This document shows, one piece after another, positions 1 to 8,369 of a stretch of DNA of 39,765 nucleotides. The position numbers and the translations under genes are program-made. The first letter of the stretch is position 1, and every line of letters begins with the position of its first letter. The DNA is from AP-15 sp035509615 (GTDB lineage: Bacteria > Pseudomonadota > Alphaproteobacteria > ATCC43930 > CGMCC-115725), in contig DATJLK010000007.1 in the NCBI GenBank assembly GCA_035509615.1, positions 1-39,765 of the forward strand. The letters are read 5' to 3'. Below the pieces are notes generated by a model, which was not told the DNA's origin, did no database searches, and saw only the letters and a list, made by a program, of their open reading frames with translations.

Positions 1-142
1 AGGCCAGCGACAGCCGCCGCCATCCGTCCGTCGGGATGCGGGCGAATGCGGCATCAATGATTTGATCTGCCTCGCTCACCGAAACTGCCGCTTGCTCGCG
101 ATCCGGTGTCGAGGCGCCGCCTCTTCGCCGGCTTCTGGCCAC
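1..142 (-). CDS. TetR-family regulator, N-terminal fragment (runs off the left edge)
   Basis: Reading leftward from a GTG at 142-140, the frame stays open to the window edge (47 codons). It begins with a short basic stretch (ARSRRRGG) followed by SEADQIIDAAFARIPTDGW and RRLSLA. This looks like helix 1 of a TetR-type DNA-binding domain, where the family pattern is I-x-DAA-x(n)-GW-x-x-L-(S/T)-LA. The GTG lies three bases after the proC stop, so the two genes are probably co-transcribed and perhaps translationally coupled. A second GTG at 79-77 is an alternative start. COQ9-type proteins share a similar DAA...GW opening and cannot be excluded from so short a piece. No ligand or target can be inferred. 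Confidence 0.5.
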   Translation of the reverse strand, partial: MARSRRRGGASTPDREQAAVSVSEADQIIDAAFARIPTDGWRRLSLA

Positions 143-145
143 GAC

Positions 146-973
146 TCAGCGCGCCAGTTCGCGCGAGCGCGCGGCGGCAGCGTCAACCGCTCGGGTGATC
201 AGCGGTATAAGCCCGTCACCGGCCATCAGCACGTCGAGCGCGGCGCGCGTCGTACCGCCCGGGCTGGTCACGTTCTCGCGCAGTTGCGCCGGGCTTTCGC
301 TCGACACCCGAGCCAGTTCGCCGGAACCGGCCACGGTACTGCGGGCGAGCTGCAAGGCGAGGTCGGATGGCAGACCCAGTCTCTGCGCCGCCTGCGTCAG
401 CGCTTCGATCAGCAGAAAGACATAGGCCGGGCCGCTGCCGGAAACCGCGGTGACCGCATCGAGCATTGCCTCGTCTTCGACCCAGGCGCTCTCGCCTACC
501 GCCGCAAGCAGCTGATCGCACAGGCTGCGCTGTTCGCGCGACACCCGTCCGTTGGCGCAGGCCACGGTGATGCCCCGGCCGATTGCCGCCGGCGTATTGG
601 GCATTGTCCGGACCACCGGTGCCGGGCCGAGACGGTCGACGATGCCGGCAATGGTCTTGCCCGCGACAATTGATATGAACACCGTCCGCGGCTGCGACCA
701 GCGGCGATAGCCGATCAGAACGTCATCGATGATCTGAGGCTTGACCGCGAAAATAACGGCGAGCGGCGCCACGCCATCGGGCAGTTCGTCCGCAGAGCGA
801 TGCCAGGACAGGTTGGGCATGCCGGCAAATCCGGAGGGCGGTCCGTCGGGTTCGACCACAAGGATGTGCGAGGCAACGGCGCCGGCGAGCCAGCCGCGCA
901 GCAATGCCGACCCCATCCTGCCACAACCGACCAGGATCAGCGTCCGGGCCGTCGCAGCGACTTCCGCGGGCAT
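146..973 (-). CDS. proC: Pyrroline-5-carboxylate reductase
   Basis: 275 residues, the usual length for ProC, which reduces 1-pyrroline-5-carboxylate to proline with NAD(P)H in the cytoplasm (last step of proline synthesis). The N-terminal Rossmann fold carries the dinucleotide loop GCGRMG at about residues 17-22. The C-terminal half contains the family signature: TAVSGSGPAYVFLLIEAL, followed by ENVTSPGGTTRAALDVL. The ATG at 973 is preceded by GAGG at suitable spacing, and the gene starts 15 bases after the YbjN-like gene stop, so the two are probably one operon with ubiK upstream. Several overlapping open frames here are shadows. The identification is secure. Confidence 0.97.
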   Translation of the reverse strand: MPAEVAATARTLILVGCGRMGSALLRGWLAGAVASHILVVEPDGPPSGFAGMPNLSWHRSADELPDGVAPLAVIFAVKPQIIDDVLIGYRRWSQPRTVFISIVAGKTIAGIVDRLGPAPVVRTMPNTPAAIGRGITVACANGRVSREQRSLCDQLLAAVGESAWVEDEAMLDAVTAVSGSGPAYVFLLIEALTQAAQRLGLPSDLALQLARSTVAGSGELARVSSESPAQLRENVTSPGGTTRAALDVLMAGDGLIPLITRAVDAAAARSRELAR

Positions 974-988
974 TGCCGGGGCCTCGGC

Positions 989-1495
989 TCAGGCTTCCCC
1001 AACCGGGTCGATCATCGCCGCGGCGATCGCTTCGAGCGGCCGCTTGCCGCCCCAAAGAACCAGTTGAAACGCCGGATAAAAGCGCTCGCATTCCGATAAC
1101 GCGATATCGACGAGGTCCTCGACCTGTTCCACACTGCCGGCGCCGATGCCGCGCAGCAATGCGGCATGGCGAAACGCCGGCGAGTTGTCGTCGCTCGACA
1201 AATCGAAATGGCCGAGCCACAGCTTTTCGTTTGCCAGCGCCAGCAACTCGTAGACGGCCGCGCGCCGGCCTTTGGCTACCTTCATGTCAAAGCTGCAGGA
1301 GAAGTGCATCGCGCACAATTCCTCCTGCCAGACAAAGTACAGGCGATAGTCGCACCATCGCCCGGAAATCTCGACCACCAATTCCTCTTCACTGGCGCGG
1401 TCGTGAGCCCAATCATTGGCGTTGACGATCTCCTCGACGAGATCGATCGGATTGCCGAAAAAGGCGGTTGCTTCGGAGGTGGCAACGGAGGTCAT
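989..1495 (-). CDS. YbjN-domain protein
   Basis: 168 residues from the ATG at 1495, chosen because AAGGAG lies seven bases upstream; the longer GTG start at 1510 would overlap that ribosome-binding site. The sequence fits the YbjN (DUF1790) sensory-transduction-regulator family: an N-terminal region with NPIDLVEEI and DWAHDR, a central beta-rich part (WCDYRLYFVWQEELCAMHFS), and an alpha/beta end with LWLGHFDL. The fold resembles type III secretion chaperones and the biochemical role is unknown. In alphaproteobacteria this gene commonly sits next to proC, as here, which supports the assignment. Confidence 0.88.
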   Translation of the reverse strand: MTSVATSEATAFFGNPIDLVEEIVNANDWAHDRASEEELVVEISGRWCDYRLYFVWQEELCAMHFSCSFDMKVAKGRRAAVYELLALANEKLWLGHFDLSSDDNSPAFRHAALLRGIGAGSVEQVEDLVDIALSECERFYPAFQLVLWGGKRPLEAIAAAMIDPVGEA

Positions 1496-1537
1496 TGAAC
1501 GCTCCTTCACGCGGCGCGATAGTAATTCTGCGGTTCT

Positions 1538-1849
1538 TTAGCTAAAATCAGATGAATCGGCGAGCGGCGGCTGCGGCAACGTTCCGGTGGACCGCAGGCC
1601 GGCGACGAGAACCTCCAATTCGTTGACCCGCTTGGCCAGATCTTCCTGTTCGGCACGGGCTTTTGCCGCCATCGCCTTGACCGCCTCGAATTCGTCGCGC
1701 GTCACCAGGTCCAACCCCGCGAGCACCCGTTCAAGCTGCTCTCGCAGCCGTCCTTCCACTTCGCTCCTGACCCCGGACAATGTCCCCACCGCACCCGCGG
1801 CAACCCGGGCGAGATCGTCGAAAAACCGGCTCTGGCTCTGCATCGCCAT
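1538..1849 (-). CDS. ubiK: UbiK-type ubiquinone biosynthesis accessory factor (BMFP family)
   Basis: About 103 residues. The opening MAMQSQSRFFDDLARVA, then GAVGTLSGVRSEVE, and a C-terminal coiled coil (DLAKRVNELEVLVAGLR) match the UbiK/YqiC family (former DUF526). Members are small membrane-fusogenic, trimeric coiled-coil proteins that assist aerobic ubiquinone synthesis by bridging the Ubi enzyme complex and the membrane. The ATG at 1849 follows GGAGAGAA; the ATG at 1843, two codons later, matches the usual family start (MQ...) and is equally possible. A GTG at 1864 is less likely because it lies inside the GGAG-rich leader. It leads the likely ubiK, YbjN-like, proC operon. Confidence 0.9.
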   Translation of the reverse strand: MAMQSQSRFFDDLARVAAGAVGTLSGVRSEVEGRLREQLERVLAGLDLVTRDEFEAVKAMAAKARAEQEDLAKRVNELEVLVAGLRSTGTLPQPPLADSSDFS

Positions 1850-2041
1850 TTCTCTCCGCTCCACAATATGGGGTGCGCTAGCACAGAGCGCATAGGTAAG
1901 GAAAGGGCTTCGCTTGCGCCAGCCACCGGCTTGGGCAGCCGCCGAGGCAACCTCGGCAACCCGGAGCGGTGGTCGGCCGGCGATACGCTGGCTGATGATA
2001 TGACCGAAAGGGTCGAACCCCGGCCCTGCGCAGCTGGTTGA

Positions 2042-2716
2042 TCAGTCTTCGCTCGAGGCTGCGAGGATAAGGCTGAGCTGACTGAGCGGCCGTCCGGTCT
2101 CATCCGCCCAGGCGTTAAAGCAGGCCTGGACGGTCTCGTGATCCCTGCGGTTTTTGGGAGGTGCTGCGACAGCACCCCAATGCTGCAGGGCGGCTCGCAC
2201 CGACGGTGTCAGGATAAAGGTGTCCTTGCCGACCATGCGCAAAAAGGTCGGGCCGGAATTGCCGCCCATCTGACTAAAGCGTTTGGCCAGCGCGTCCCAC
2301 AGCCCAACGATGTCAGTCGCCGGCCAAGCCGCCAGCCAGGCGCCGAAACTGCCATGCTCATCGGCAATCGCGATCATCGCGGCGGCGTTGTCGCGCACCG
2401 ATTTGAGCTTGCCCCAATGGCGGATCAGTCGGCGGTCGGCGAGCAGCGCCTCGAGCGCCTCGTCCGGCATCGCCCGCACGCGGTGTGGCTCGAATTTGCA
2501 AAACACCTCCTCGAAGGCGGGCCATTTGGCGTCGACGAGGCTGTGCTTGAGGCCGGCGCGAAAAATTCGCAACGACATCTGCGACAGATAGCGGTCGTCG
2601 CCGACGATTCGAAGCTCTGCCGGACAGCGCGGCTCGGGCAGGCGGTCATCGAGAGCCGCGGCGCCGACGCGCGCGCGGGCCGCGTCCAGGATTGGAGCAA
2701 ACGCCGGCGCGGTCAT
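2042..2716 (-). CDS. DNA-3-methyladenine glycosylase I-like protein
   Basis: 224 residues resembling Tag-type base-excision glycosylases, which remove 3-methyladenine from alkylated DNA. Supporting segments are SLVDAKWPAFEEVFCKFEP, then RVRAMPDEALEALLADRRLIRH and GKLKSVRDNAAAM, which match the helical core of the Tag family. The typical N-terminal zinc-binding Cys/His residues of E. coli Tag are not obvious and the first 40 residues differ (ILDAARARVGAAALDDRLP), so this is a divergent branch whose catalytic activity is not assured. It starts at an ATG and stands alone on the minus strand, divergent from the LLM gene at 2975. Confidence 0.72.
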   Translation of the reverse strand: MTAPAFAPILDAARARVGAAALDDRLPEPRCPAELRIVGDDRYLSQMSLRIFRAGLKHSLVDAKWPAFEEVFCKFEPHRVRAMPDEALEALLADRRLIRHWGKLKSVRDNAAAMIAIADEHGSFGAWLAAWPATDIVGLWDALAKRFSQMGGNSGPTFLRMVGKDTFILTPSVRAALQHWGAVAAPPKNRRDHETVQACFNAWADETGRPLSQLSLILAASSED

Positions 2717-2974
2717 CGCCGCCCCACCAATCGGGCTGTCATCGGCCGATCTCCCGGTTGATGTCGATGCTGTTGATCGGGAATTTTATTTCATCCTCCG
2801 CCAAGCGCCGGCAGGCCGGCTGCTTTCGGGATTAGCGCCCAGCCTCCGCGCCGGCGTCAATGCGGAATGTTCCGCTCGCAGCGAGCAGAGACCGAGCCCG
2901 GCAGCATCCGGGTTGACGACCGGCGGGCCGACCGGCACGCTGTCGCTGCGCAGCATGCGGCGGGGAGCCTGGCG

Positions 2975-4246
2975 ATGAAGCTGATGTGGTTTCACCTGAT
3001 GCCCTATACCGAGTTGCCGGACGACTTCCGCGAGAAGAACCCGTCGGTGTGGGTCGACATCCATTCCTCGCTGTTCGACCCGCGGCGGGCGCATCACATG
3101 TACAACGATTTTATGGATGAGCTCGAATTCGCCGCCGAATGCGGCTTTGACGCGGTCTGCGTCAACGAGCACCATTCGAACGGCTACGGCCTGATGCCAT
3201 CGCCCAATCTGATCGCCTCGGCGCTCTCACGCCGCACCAGCAACGCGGCGTTGTGCGTGATGGGGAACTCGCTCGCTCTTTACAATCCGCCCACACGGGT
3301 GGCCGAAGAGTTCGCGATGATCGACGTGATTTCGGGCGGGCGGCTGATCGCCGGCTTCCCGGTCGGCACGCCGATGGACACCTGCTTTGCCTATGGCCAG
3401 AACCCGAGCCAGCTCCGCGAGCGCTATTACGAAGCCCATGATTTGGTGCTGCGCGCCTGGACCGAACAGGACACGTTCGCGTTCAACGGCCGGTTCAACC
3501 AGCAGCGCTATGTCAACATCTGGCCGCGGCCGGTGCAGCAGCCGCATCCGCCGATCTGGATCCCGGGCGGCGGCTCGGTCGAGACCTGGCAGTGGTGCGC
3601 GCAGATGGACCATGTCTACTGCTATCTGTCGTATTACGGCTATAAGGCTGGGCAATCGACGATGCAGGGCTTTTGGGACGAGATGGCGCGGCTCGGCAAG
3701 GACCGGAACCCGTACCGGGCCGGGTTTCTGCAGTTCGTCGGCGTTGCCGAAACCCACGACGAAGCTTATCGGCTCTATAAGGAGCCGGCCGAATACTTCT
3801 ATGGTCGTTGCCTGCACATCGATCCGCGCTTTGCCGGGCCGCCCGGTTACACGACCGAGGCGACCCAACGCCGTGGCGCACAGAGCCAGGTGGCGCAGGC
3901 GGCGCAGCTGTCGCGCTACGAGTCGAAATTCCAGCTGCTGGCGCGCGAGATGGATGCGATCGTCGAAAAGGGTTATGTGATCATCGGCTCGCCCGATCAG
4001 GTTGCCGCCCAGCTAAAGGAAGTGGCGACCAATCTTAATGTCGGCCATCTGATGCTGCTGCTGCAGTTCGGCAACATGGGCAAGGATCTGGCCAAGTACA
4101 ACACGCAGCTCTTCGCGGAACGGGTGATGCCGCAACTCGGTGACGTCTTTGCCGGGTGGGAAGACCGCTGGTGGCCGCAGCCGATGACCGGTGTCGCCCG
4201 GGCACCATTGTCGCGCTTCCAGCCGGCAGCGATCGCGGCCGAGTAG
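2975..4246 (+). CDS. LLM-class flavin-dependent oxidoreductase (first copy)
   Basis: 423 residues from the ATG at 2975, which has GGGGAG about nine bases upstream; a longer frame to 2867 reads through low-quality N-terminal sequence and has no such site. The protein has the luciferase-like TIM-barrel pattern: MKLMWFHLMPY at strand 1, VCVNEHHSNGYG around residues 62-72 (the NEHH motif of the family), EFAMIDVISGGRLIAGFPVG, and QPHPPIWIPG. These enzymes use FMNH2 or F420H2 to oxygenate or reduce organic substrates; substrate and cofactor cannot be told from the sequence. It shares the NEHH position and overall plan with the enzyme at 36446-37690. A methyltransferase gene follows 121 bases later on the same strand. 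Confidence 0.9.
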   Translation: MKLMWFHLMPYTELPDDFREKNPSVWVDIHSSLFDPRRAHHMYNDFMDELEFAAECGFDAVCVNEHHSNGYGLMPSPNLIASALSRRTSNAALCVMGNSLALYNPPTRVAEEFAMIDVISGGRLIAGFPVGTPMDTCFAYGQNPSQLRERYYEAHDLVLRAWTEQDTFAFNGRFNQQRYVNIWPRPVQQPHPPIWIPGGGSVETWQWCAQMDHVYCYLSYYGYKAGQSTMQGFWDEMARLGKDRNPYRAGFLQFVGVAETHDEAYRLYKEPAEYFYGRCLHIDPRFAGPPGYTTEATQRRGAQSQVAQAAQLSRYESKFQLLAREMDAIVEKGYVIIGSPDQVAAQLKEVATNLNVGHLMLLLQFGNMGKDLAKYNTQLFAERVMPQLGDVFAGWEDRWWPQPMTGVARAPLSRFQPAAIAAE

Positions 4247-4367
4247 CATTGCGCGACTGTCCCGGGCCGAGATCTGCCTGCTGATTTATGGCTGAGCGAA
4301 CCGCCGCGCCGCAGTCAAACGGAGACCAAAGCTCGGCGGACAGTCGAACTTTGACAGGAACAGGACA

Positions 4368-5177
4368 ATGCCATCGCTGTTCAACGCCCGCGACGCGGCC
4401 AATTACGAGCGGCTGATGGGCCGCTGGAGCCGGCGCCTCGCACCCTTGTTCATCGAGCATGCCGGCATCGCCGATGGCGAGAACATCGTGGAGGTCGGCT
4501 GCGGCACCGGCAGCCTGACCTTTACCCTGCCCCGAGCGGCAGACATCGCGAGCCTGACAGCGATCGATCATTCCCCGATCTATCTCGCCGCCGCGCAGGC
4601 AAAAAATCAGGATCCGCGCATTCATCTCGAGCACGGCGACGGCAGCGCCTTGCGCTTTGCCGATGCGAGCTTTGATCGCGCGGTATCGATGCTGGTGCTG
4701 CCTTCGGTATTGCCGCGGCCCGATCAGGCGGTCGCCGAGATGCGGCGGGTGACGCGGCCGGGTGGGGTTGTCTGCGCGGCATTCTGGGATTCGCCGGGTG
4801 GTGCAGTCGCCAGTCGCATGTTCTGGGATACCGCCGCAGCACTCGACGAAGCCGCCGCCGCGGCACGCGACCGCACGATGGGCCGCCCGATCTACGCACC
4901 CGACGCATTGCCGCGGATCTGGGCCGAGGCGGGCCTGGTCGATATCGATCTGCGCTCGCTGACGATCCGCATGGATTTTACCAATTTCGACGATTACTGG
5001 AGCCCTTACGCCAGCGGCGAGGGCATGCTCGGCGATTATGTCGCGAGCCTCGATGTCGCCCGCCGCGACCGCCTCGAACAATATCTGCGTTTGGCCTATC
5101 TGTGCGGGCGGCCCGATGGCGAGCGTTCGTTTGTTGCGGTCGCGCTCTCGTGCCGCGGGGTCGTGCCGCGCGGCTGA
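4368..5177 (+). CDS. Class I SAM-dependent methyltransferase
   Basis: 269 residues. Motif I, VEVGCGTGSL at residues 41-50, binds S-adenosylmethionine; it is followed by an acidic post-I region (AIDHSP), GDGSALRFADASFDRAVSM, and RVTRPGGVVCAAFWD. This is the Methyltransf_11/UbiE-like arrangement of small-molecule methyltransferases. The start follows AGGA in a purine-rich leader. The substrate is unknown; position behind the LLM gene suggests, but does not prove, a shared pathway. The last codons end at 5177, and the 287 bases that follow carry no convincing gene. Confidence 0.88.
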   Translation: MPSLFNARDAANYERLMGRWSRRLAPLFIEHAGIADGENIVEVGCGTGSLTFTLPRAADIASLTAIDHSPIYLAAAQAKNQDPRIHLEHGDGSALRFADASFDRAVSMLVLPSVLPRPDQAVAEMRRVTRPGGVVCAAFWDSPGGAVASRMFWDTAAALDEAAAAARDRTMGRPIYAPDALPRIWAEAGLVDIDLRSLTIRMDFTNFDDYWSPYASGEGMLGDYVASLDVARRDRLEQYLRLAYLCGRPDGERSFVAVALSCRGVVPRG

Positions 5178-5406
5178 TGGTTCCGCCGGTGGTAGCCAGG
5201 CGGAGGCAAGCATGCCATCGCCGCCAGCAGAATTCTGGTTGTCATCCGTCTTCTCTCCCGGCGGTTGGCGCCAAGTCTCGCCGAGGCGACGGCTGCCGCC
5301 AAGTCAGCGTCCGCAAGGGGTTGTCGCGAGCGGGAGGTGCGGTGGCTTGCGGCGGGCCGGCGCATACTTAACCATAACTATAGTAGAAATTGCTCAATTT
5401 TTGTGA

Positions 5407-5424
5407 TATCTCTGGGCTGAGATA
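5407..5424. promoter_or_regulatory. Palindrome in AT-rich peroxidase leader (candidate operator)
   Basis: TATCTC-TGGGCT-GAGATA is a perfect 6-base inverted repeat with a 6-base spacer, about 40 bases upstream of the peroxidase ATG. It sits in a sharply AT-rich stretch (about 5365-5465) that stands out from the GC-rich surroundings. TTGTGA at 5401 and GATAAT at 5421 resemble promoter elements, but their spacing is short. An operator overlapping the promoter is a reasonable reading; the regulator is unknown. Confidence 0.35.
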
Positions 5425-5464
5425 ATAGATCTTCGCAAATCCCGTCGGTCCGAGCTTATTTCCC

Positions 5465-7555
5465 ATGAAGAACCACGCGCGAAGGTCGATCGGCGCGGCT
5501 GTCGTGCTTTTGGCGACTGTGTTGTTCGGCGCGTCAGGCAATGCGCAAGCGACAGCACCCAGGGCACACCCGCATCTCGACTTGTTCCTGCACGTGCTGC
5601 GCGCGGCAACATCCGGGACGACGGCGCCACCCTCGCAGCAGCGGCTCGAGCAGCTTTTGCGCATCCTGCCGGCGGTCGATGTCGGCCACGGCACCGGGCC
5701 TGCTCTCTCGCAAAGCGCTGCCGGCGCTGCCGCACCTCCGCAAGACCTCTCAATTTACGGATTTTGTTACGAAACTTGCCGCACCGAACGCGCCGTCGGC
5801 AGCTGCGGAACCGCCACCCCTGGCGAGCCCAAGCCGCCGCAGCAGCTCTGTGACCCGATCGAGGATACGGCGACCCTGCGGGCGATTATCGGCCCGCCGC
5901 TCGGGACCGGTGCGAGCCCGTTTGTCGATGACAATACCGGGCCGGACGGAGTGCTGCCCGCCGGCTATACTTTTCTCGGGCAGTTTATCGATCACGACGT
6001 GACCCGGACGACGACGGCGCTGTCGGCGTTGGGCGCGCTCGATCAGAGGGCGCAGAGCGATCCCGCGGTGCGGGCGGCACTCGCCGTCGCCGGCGTCACC
6101 CCCGACTTGCTGCGTCAGGCGATCGCTGATGCCGCAGCACCCGGTTCGGCATTGAGCGGCAACACCAGCAAGCTCGATCTCGACAGCGTTTATGGCGTCC
6201 CGGATTTCGCGACGCTGCGCGGCATCAACGCGCCATGGTTCGAGCAGCAAAACGGCGCCTATACCGGCCGCTTTGCGATGCGCGAGGTTGGTGCCCCCTC
6301 GGCAGACGGTGCCGCCGGCGTCATCGACGGCTTTGACTACGAGCGCACTGCCGCGGGGACGGCGGAGATCCCGGACCCGCGTAACAGCGAGCACAAGATG
6401 CTCTCGCAGCTGCAAACCCTGTTTGAATTGGCGCACAACGATTGCGTCGATCGCACACTCGCCGGGGCTGGGATGCCGAGCCGGCCGCGGGTCGCTGCCG
6501 CGTTTGATGCCTGCCGCAAAAAGGTGCTGTGGACATATGAGACGATCGTTGCCACCGATTTCCTGCCGCGGATCTCGGCCGAAGCAGCCCTGGATCGCGT
6601 GGCGCCCGGGGCGCTGCATGCCGATGACCGTTGGGCCGCGCCGAGCTCGACCTTGCCTCGCCCGGCCGGTGTTCACACTTACCTCTACCGCTGCACCGCC
6701 GGGCTCGGCGCCGGCGCGACGATCCGCATCCCGCACGAATTCGCGGTTGCCGCCTTTCGCCTCGGGCACTCCCTAGTGCGCGATGCGTATGTGCTGCACG
6801 ATGTCGTACGCGACTCCAACGGCAATATCCTGACCGGCCAGCCGCGGCCGATCTTTGCCGACGCCGGTCAGCCGGAAGCGGCGGGGCTTGTCGGCGACAA
6901 CCCGCTGCAGCCGGGCGATGTCATCGACTGGAGCTATTTTTTCGATTTCGGTGGGGCAACGGCGCAGGCAACCCGGCCGCTCGACACATTGATCTCGGAC
7001 AAGCTGTTCTCGCTGCCGATCGCGGCCTTGCCGCCCGGCCCCGCCCCAGACGGCAAAGATACCCCGTCCGAGCTTAACCTGGCCCGGCGCAACCTGCTGC
7101 GCGCTGCGGAGCCGACCTCGGTGCTGACCGGTGCGGTCGGCCTGCCGACCGGCGAAGAGACCGAAGGTTACGCCCAACGGCGCATCCCCGGTCTCTACGA
7201 CGCCACCCCCGAGATCAAGAGACTGTTGGCCGCCCGGCTGAAGAGTGCCGGCTTTGCCCCCGATGCGTTGGGCGCTCGCACCCCGCTCTGGCTCTTCATC
7301 CTGGCGGAGGCCGAGACGACGCAGAACGGCAGGCGGCTCGGCGAACTTGGCAGTCACCTTGTCGACGAGTTCCTGCTCGGCTCGTTAAGCTGCGACATGG
7401 GCTCGGTGTTATATGCCAAACCTGCCGACCTGCAGGGCTGGGGGCCAACCGAAGAAATTGCCCAAAACCGGCGTTACTCGATGCCCGAACTGATCACCTA
7501 CTTGCAGGCGAATGCCAGGTTCGACGGCCAATCGATCCGATTGTCGAGCCATTGA
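5465..7555 (+). CDS. Exported animal-type haem peroxidase
   Basis: 696 residues of the peroxidase-cyclooxygenase superfamily (An_peroxidase). A basic, then hydrophobic N-terminus ending near GNAQA is a signal peptide, so the enzyme acts outside the cytoplasm. By alignment to myeloperoxidase the haem pocket is complete: distal Q173, D176 and H177 (GQFIDHDVT), catalytic R306 and haem-ester-type E309 (DPRNSEH), proximal H435 (FRLGHS) and its partner N538 (ELNLARR). D176 and E309 are the residues that bond covalently to haem in mammalian enzymes; the third link, a methionine in myeloperoxidase, is H310 here. Such enzymes use hydrogen peroxide to oxidise halides or organic compounds. No Shine-Dalgarno sequence is visible before the ATG. 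The gene has its own AT-rich leader. Confidence 0.9.
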   Translation: MKNHARRSIGAAVVLLATVLFGASGNAQATAPRAHPHLDLFLHVLRAATSGTTAPPSQQRLEQLLRILPAVDVGHGTGPALSQSAAGAAAPPQDLSIYGFCYETCRTERAVGSCGTATPGEPKPPQQLCDPIEDTATLRAIIGPPLGTGASPFVDDNTGPDGVLPAGYTFLGQFIDHDVTRTTTALSALGALDQRAQSDPAVRAALAVAGVTPDLLRQAIADAAAPGSALSGNTSKLDLDSVYGVPDFATLRGINAPWFEQQNGAYTGRFAMREVGAPSADGAAGVIDGFDYERTAAGTAEIPDPRNSEHKMLSQLQTLFELAHNDCVDRTLAGAGMPSRPRVAAAFDACRKKVLWTYETIVATDFLPRISAEAALDRVAPGALHADDRWAAPSSTLPRPAGVHTYLYRCTAGLGAGATIRIPHEFAVAAFRLGHSLVRDAYVLHDVVRDSNGNILTGQPRPIFADAGQPEAAGLVGDNPLQPGDVIDWSYFFDFGGATAQATRPLDTLISDKLFSLPIAALPPGPAPDGKDTPSELNLARRNLLRAAEPTSVLTGAVGLPTGEETEGYAQRRIPGLYDATPEIKRLLAARLKSAGFAPDALGARTPLWLFILAEAETTQNGRRLGELGSHLVDEFLLGSLSCDMGSVLYAKPADLQGWGPTEEIAQNRRYSMPELITYLQANARFDGQSIRLSSH

Positions 7556-7569
7556 CCCCGCACCTCCCG

Positions 7570-7588
7570 GCGCCGGTTTAGCCGGCGC
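7570..7588. repeat. GC-rich hairpin after the peroxidase gene
   Basis: GCGCCGG (7570-7576) pairs perfectly with CCGGCGC (7582-7588) around a TTTAG loop, 15 bases after the peroxidase stop. There is no T-run on either side, so it is at best a non-canonical transcription end or an mRNA-stabilising hairpin. Confidence 0.4.
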
Positions 7589-7746
7589 TGTTGCCGGCAG
7601 ACCCTCCGGCTGCTGCCGCTGATCAGCAGGACTGTCAGTGCCACGGCGATGCAACATCAAGCCGCGATCTAACCGGCACAGCGATGCAGCAAAAGCTGCC
7701 GCAACGATGTATTAATGGGCAACGCGAGCAGCACGGAGCAACCGCG

Positions 7747-8298
7747 ATGGCGCGCCTGCCCTATCTCGACAAATCCGATCTATTGCCGGAACACCAGGAT
7801 CTGCTGGCGCGCAACATCAACCTCTATCGCCTGCTCGCACACAGCCCGCGGGCGGCCCGCAGCCTCAATACGATGGCGCGGTATATCCGCGACGGCAGCC
7901 GGCTCGATCCGAGATTGCGGGAAATGGCGATCCTTCAGGTCGGCTATGTTACCCGCTCGGCGTATGAATACTCGCACCACATCAGGATCAGCCACGATTT
8001 TGACGTTTCCGGCGACGACATCCGCGCCATCGCCGATGAGACCGCGGGCCGGCCCACCGCGCTTGATCCGCTGGCCAAAGCGGTATTGCGCGCCGCGCGC
8101 GAGCTGACCAGCAATCTCGAAATATCAGACCAAACTTTCGCCACATTGCGTCAAGGTCTTGATGACGAGCGGCTGACCGATCTCTTTATTACCATCGCCT
8201 ACTATAATGGGCTCGTGCGCCTGATGGCGGCGCTGCGCATCGACGTCGAAGACGAGTACCTCGCCTATCTCGACGAATTTCCGTTGCCAAAGTCCTGA
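7747..8298 (+). CDS. Carboxymuconolactone decarboxylase (CMD)-family protein
   Basis: 183 residues from the ATG at 7747, chosen because GGAG lies nine bases upstream and the family pattern begins here (ARLPYLDKSDL). The core LDPRLREMAILQVGYVTRS and YEYSHHIRISHDF is the AhpD/CMD helical domain. The AhpD redox pair (C-x-x-C) is absent: the corresponding segment reads SAYEYSHH with no cysteine, so it should not be called an alkylhydroperoxidase. Related proteins sit in aromatic and xenobiotic degradation regions, but the reaction is not established. It is separated from the peroxidase gene by 191 bases. Confidence 0.85.
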   Translation: MARLPYLDKSDLLPEHQDLLARNINLYRLLAHSPRAARSLNTMARYIRDGSRLDPRLREMAILQVGYVTRSAYEYSHHIRISHDFDVSGDDIRAIADETAGRPTALDPLAKAVLRAARELTSNLEISDQTFATLRQGLDDERLTDLFITIAYYNGLVRLMAALRIDVEDEYLAYLDEFPLPKS

Positions 8299-8333
8299 CT
8301 TAACTTCCAATGTTCTAGGTCAACCGTCTCCCG

Positions 8334-8369
8334 CCCATCCGGCGCTGGATCCCCATCCGGCGCTGGATC
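8334..8369. repeat. Perfect 18-bp tandem duplication
   Basis: CCCATCCGGCGCTGGATC occurs twice, head to tail (8334-8351 and 8352-8369), without a mismatch. The second copy overlaps the last codon and stop of the XRE regulator, so the duplication extends the 3' end of that gene without changing its protein. It looks like a recent replication-slippage event. Confidence 0.95.

Noticed and set aside
5096..5245. 49-codon minus-strand frame with a signal-peptide-like start (MTTRILLAAMACLP) and upstream GGGAG
   Set aside because: After the first 14 residues the sequence is Arg/His/Pro-rich without pattern and overlaps the methyltransferase end in antisense. It may be a truncated lipoprotein gene, but evidence is too thin.
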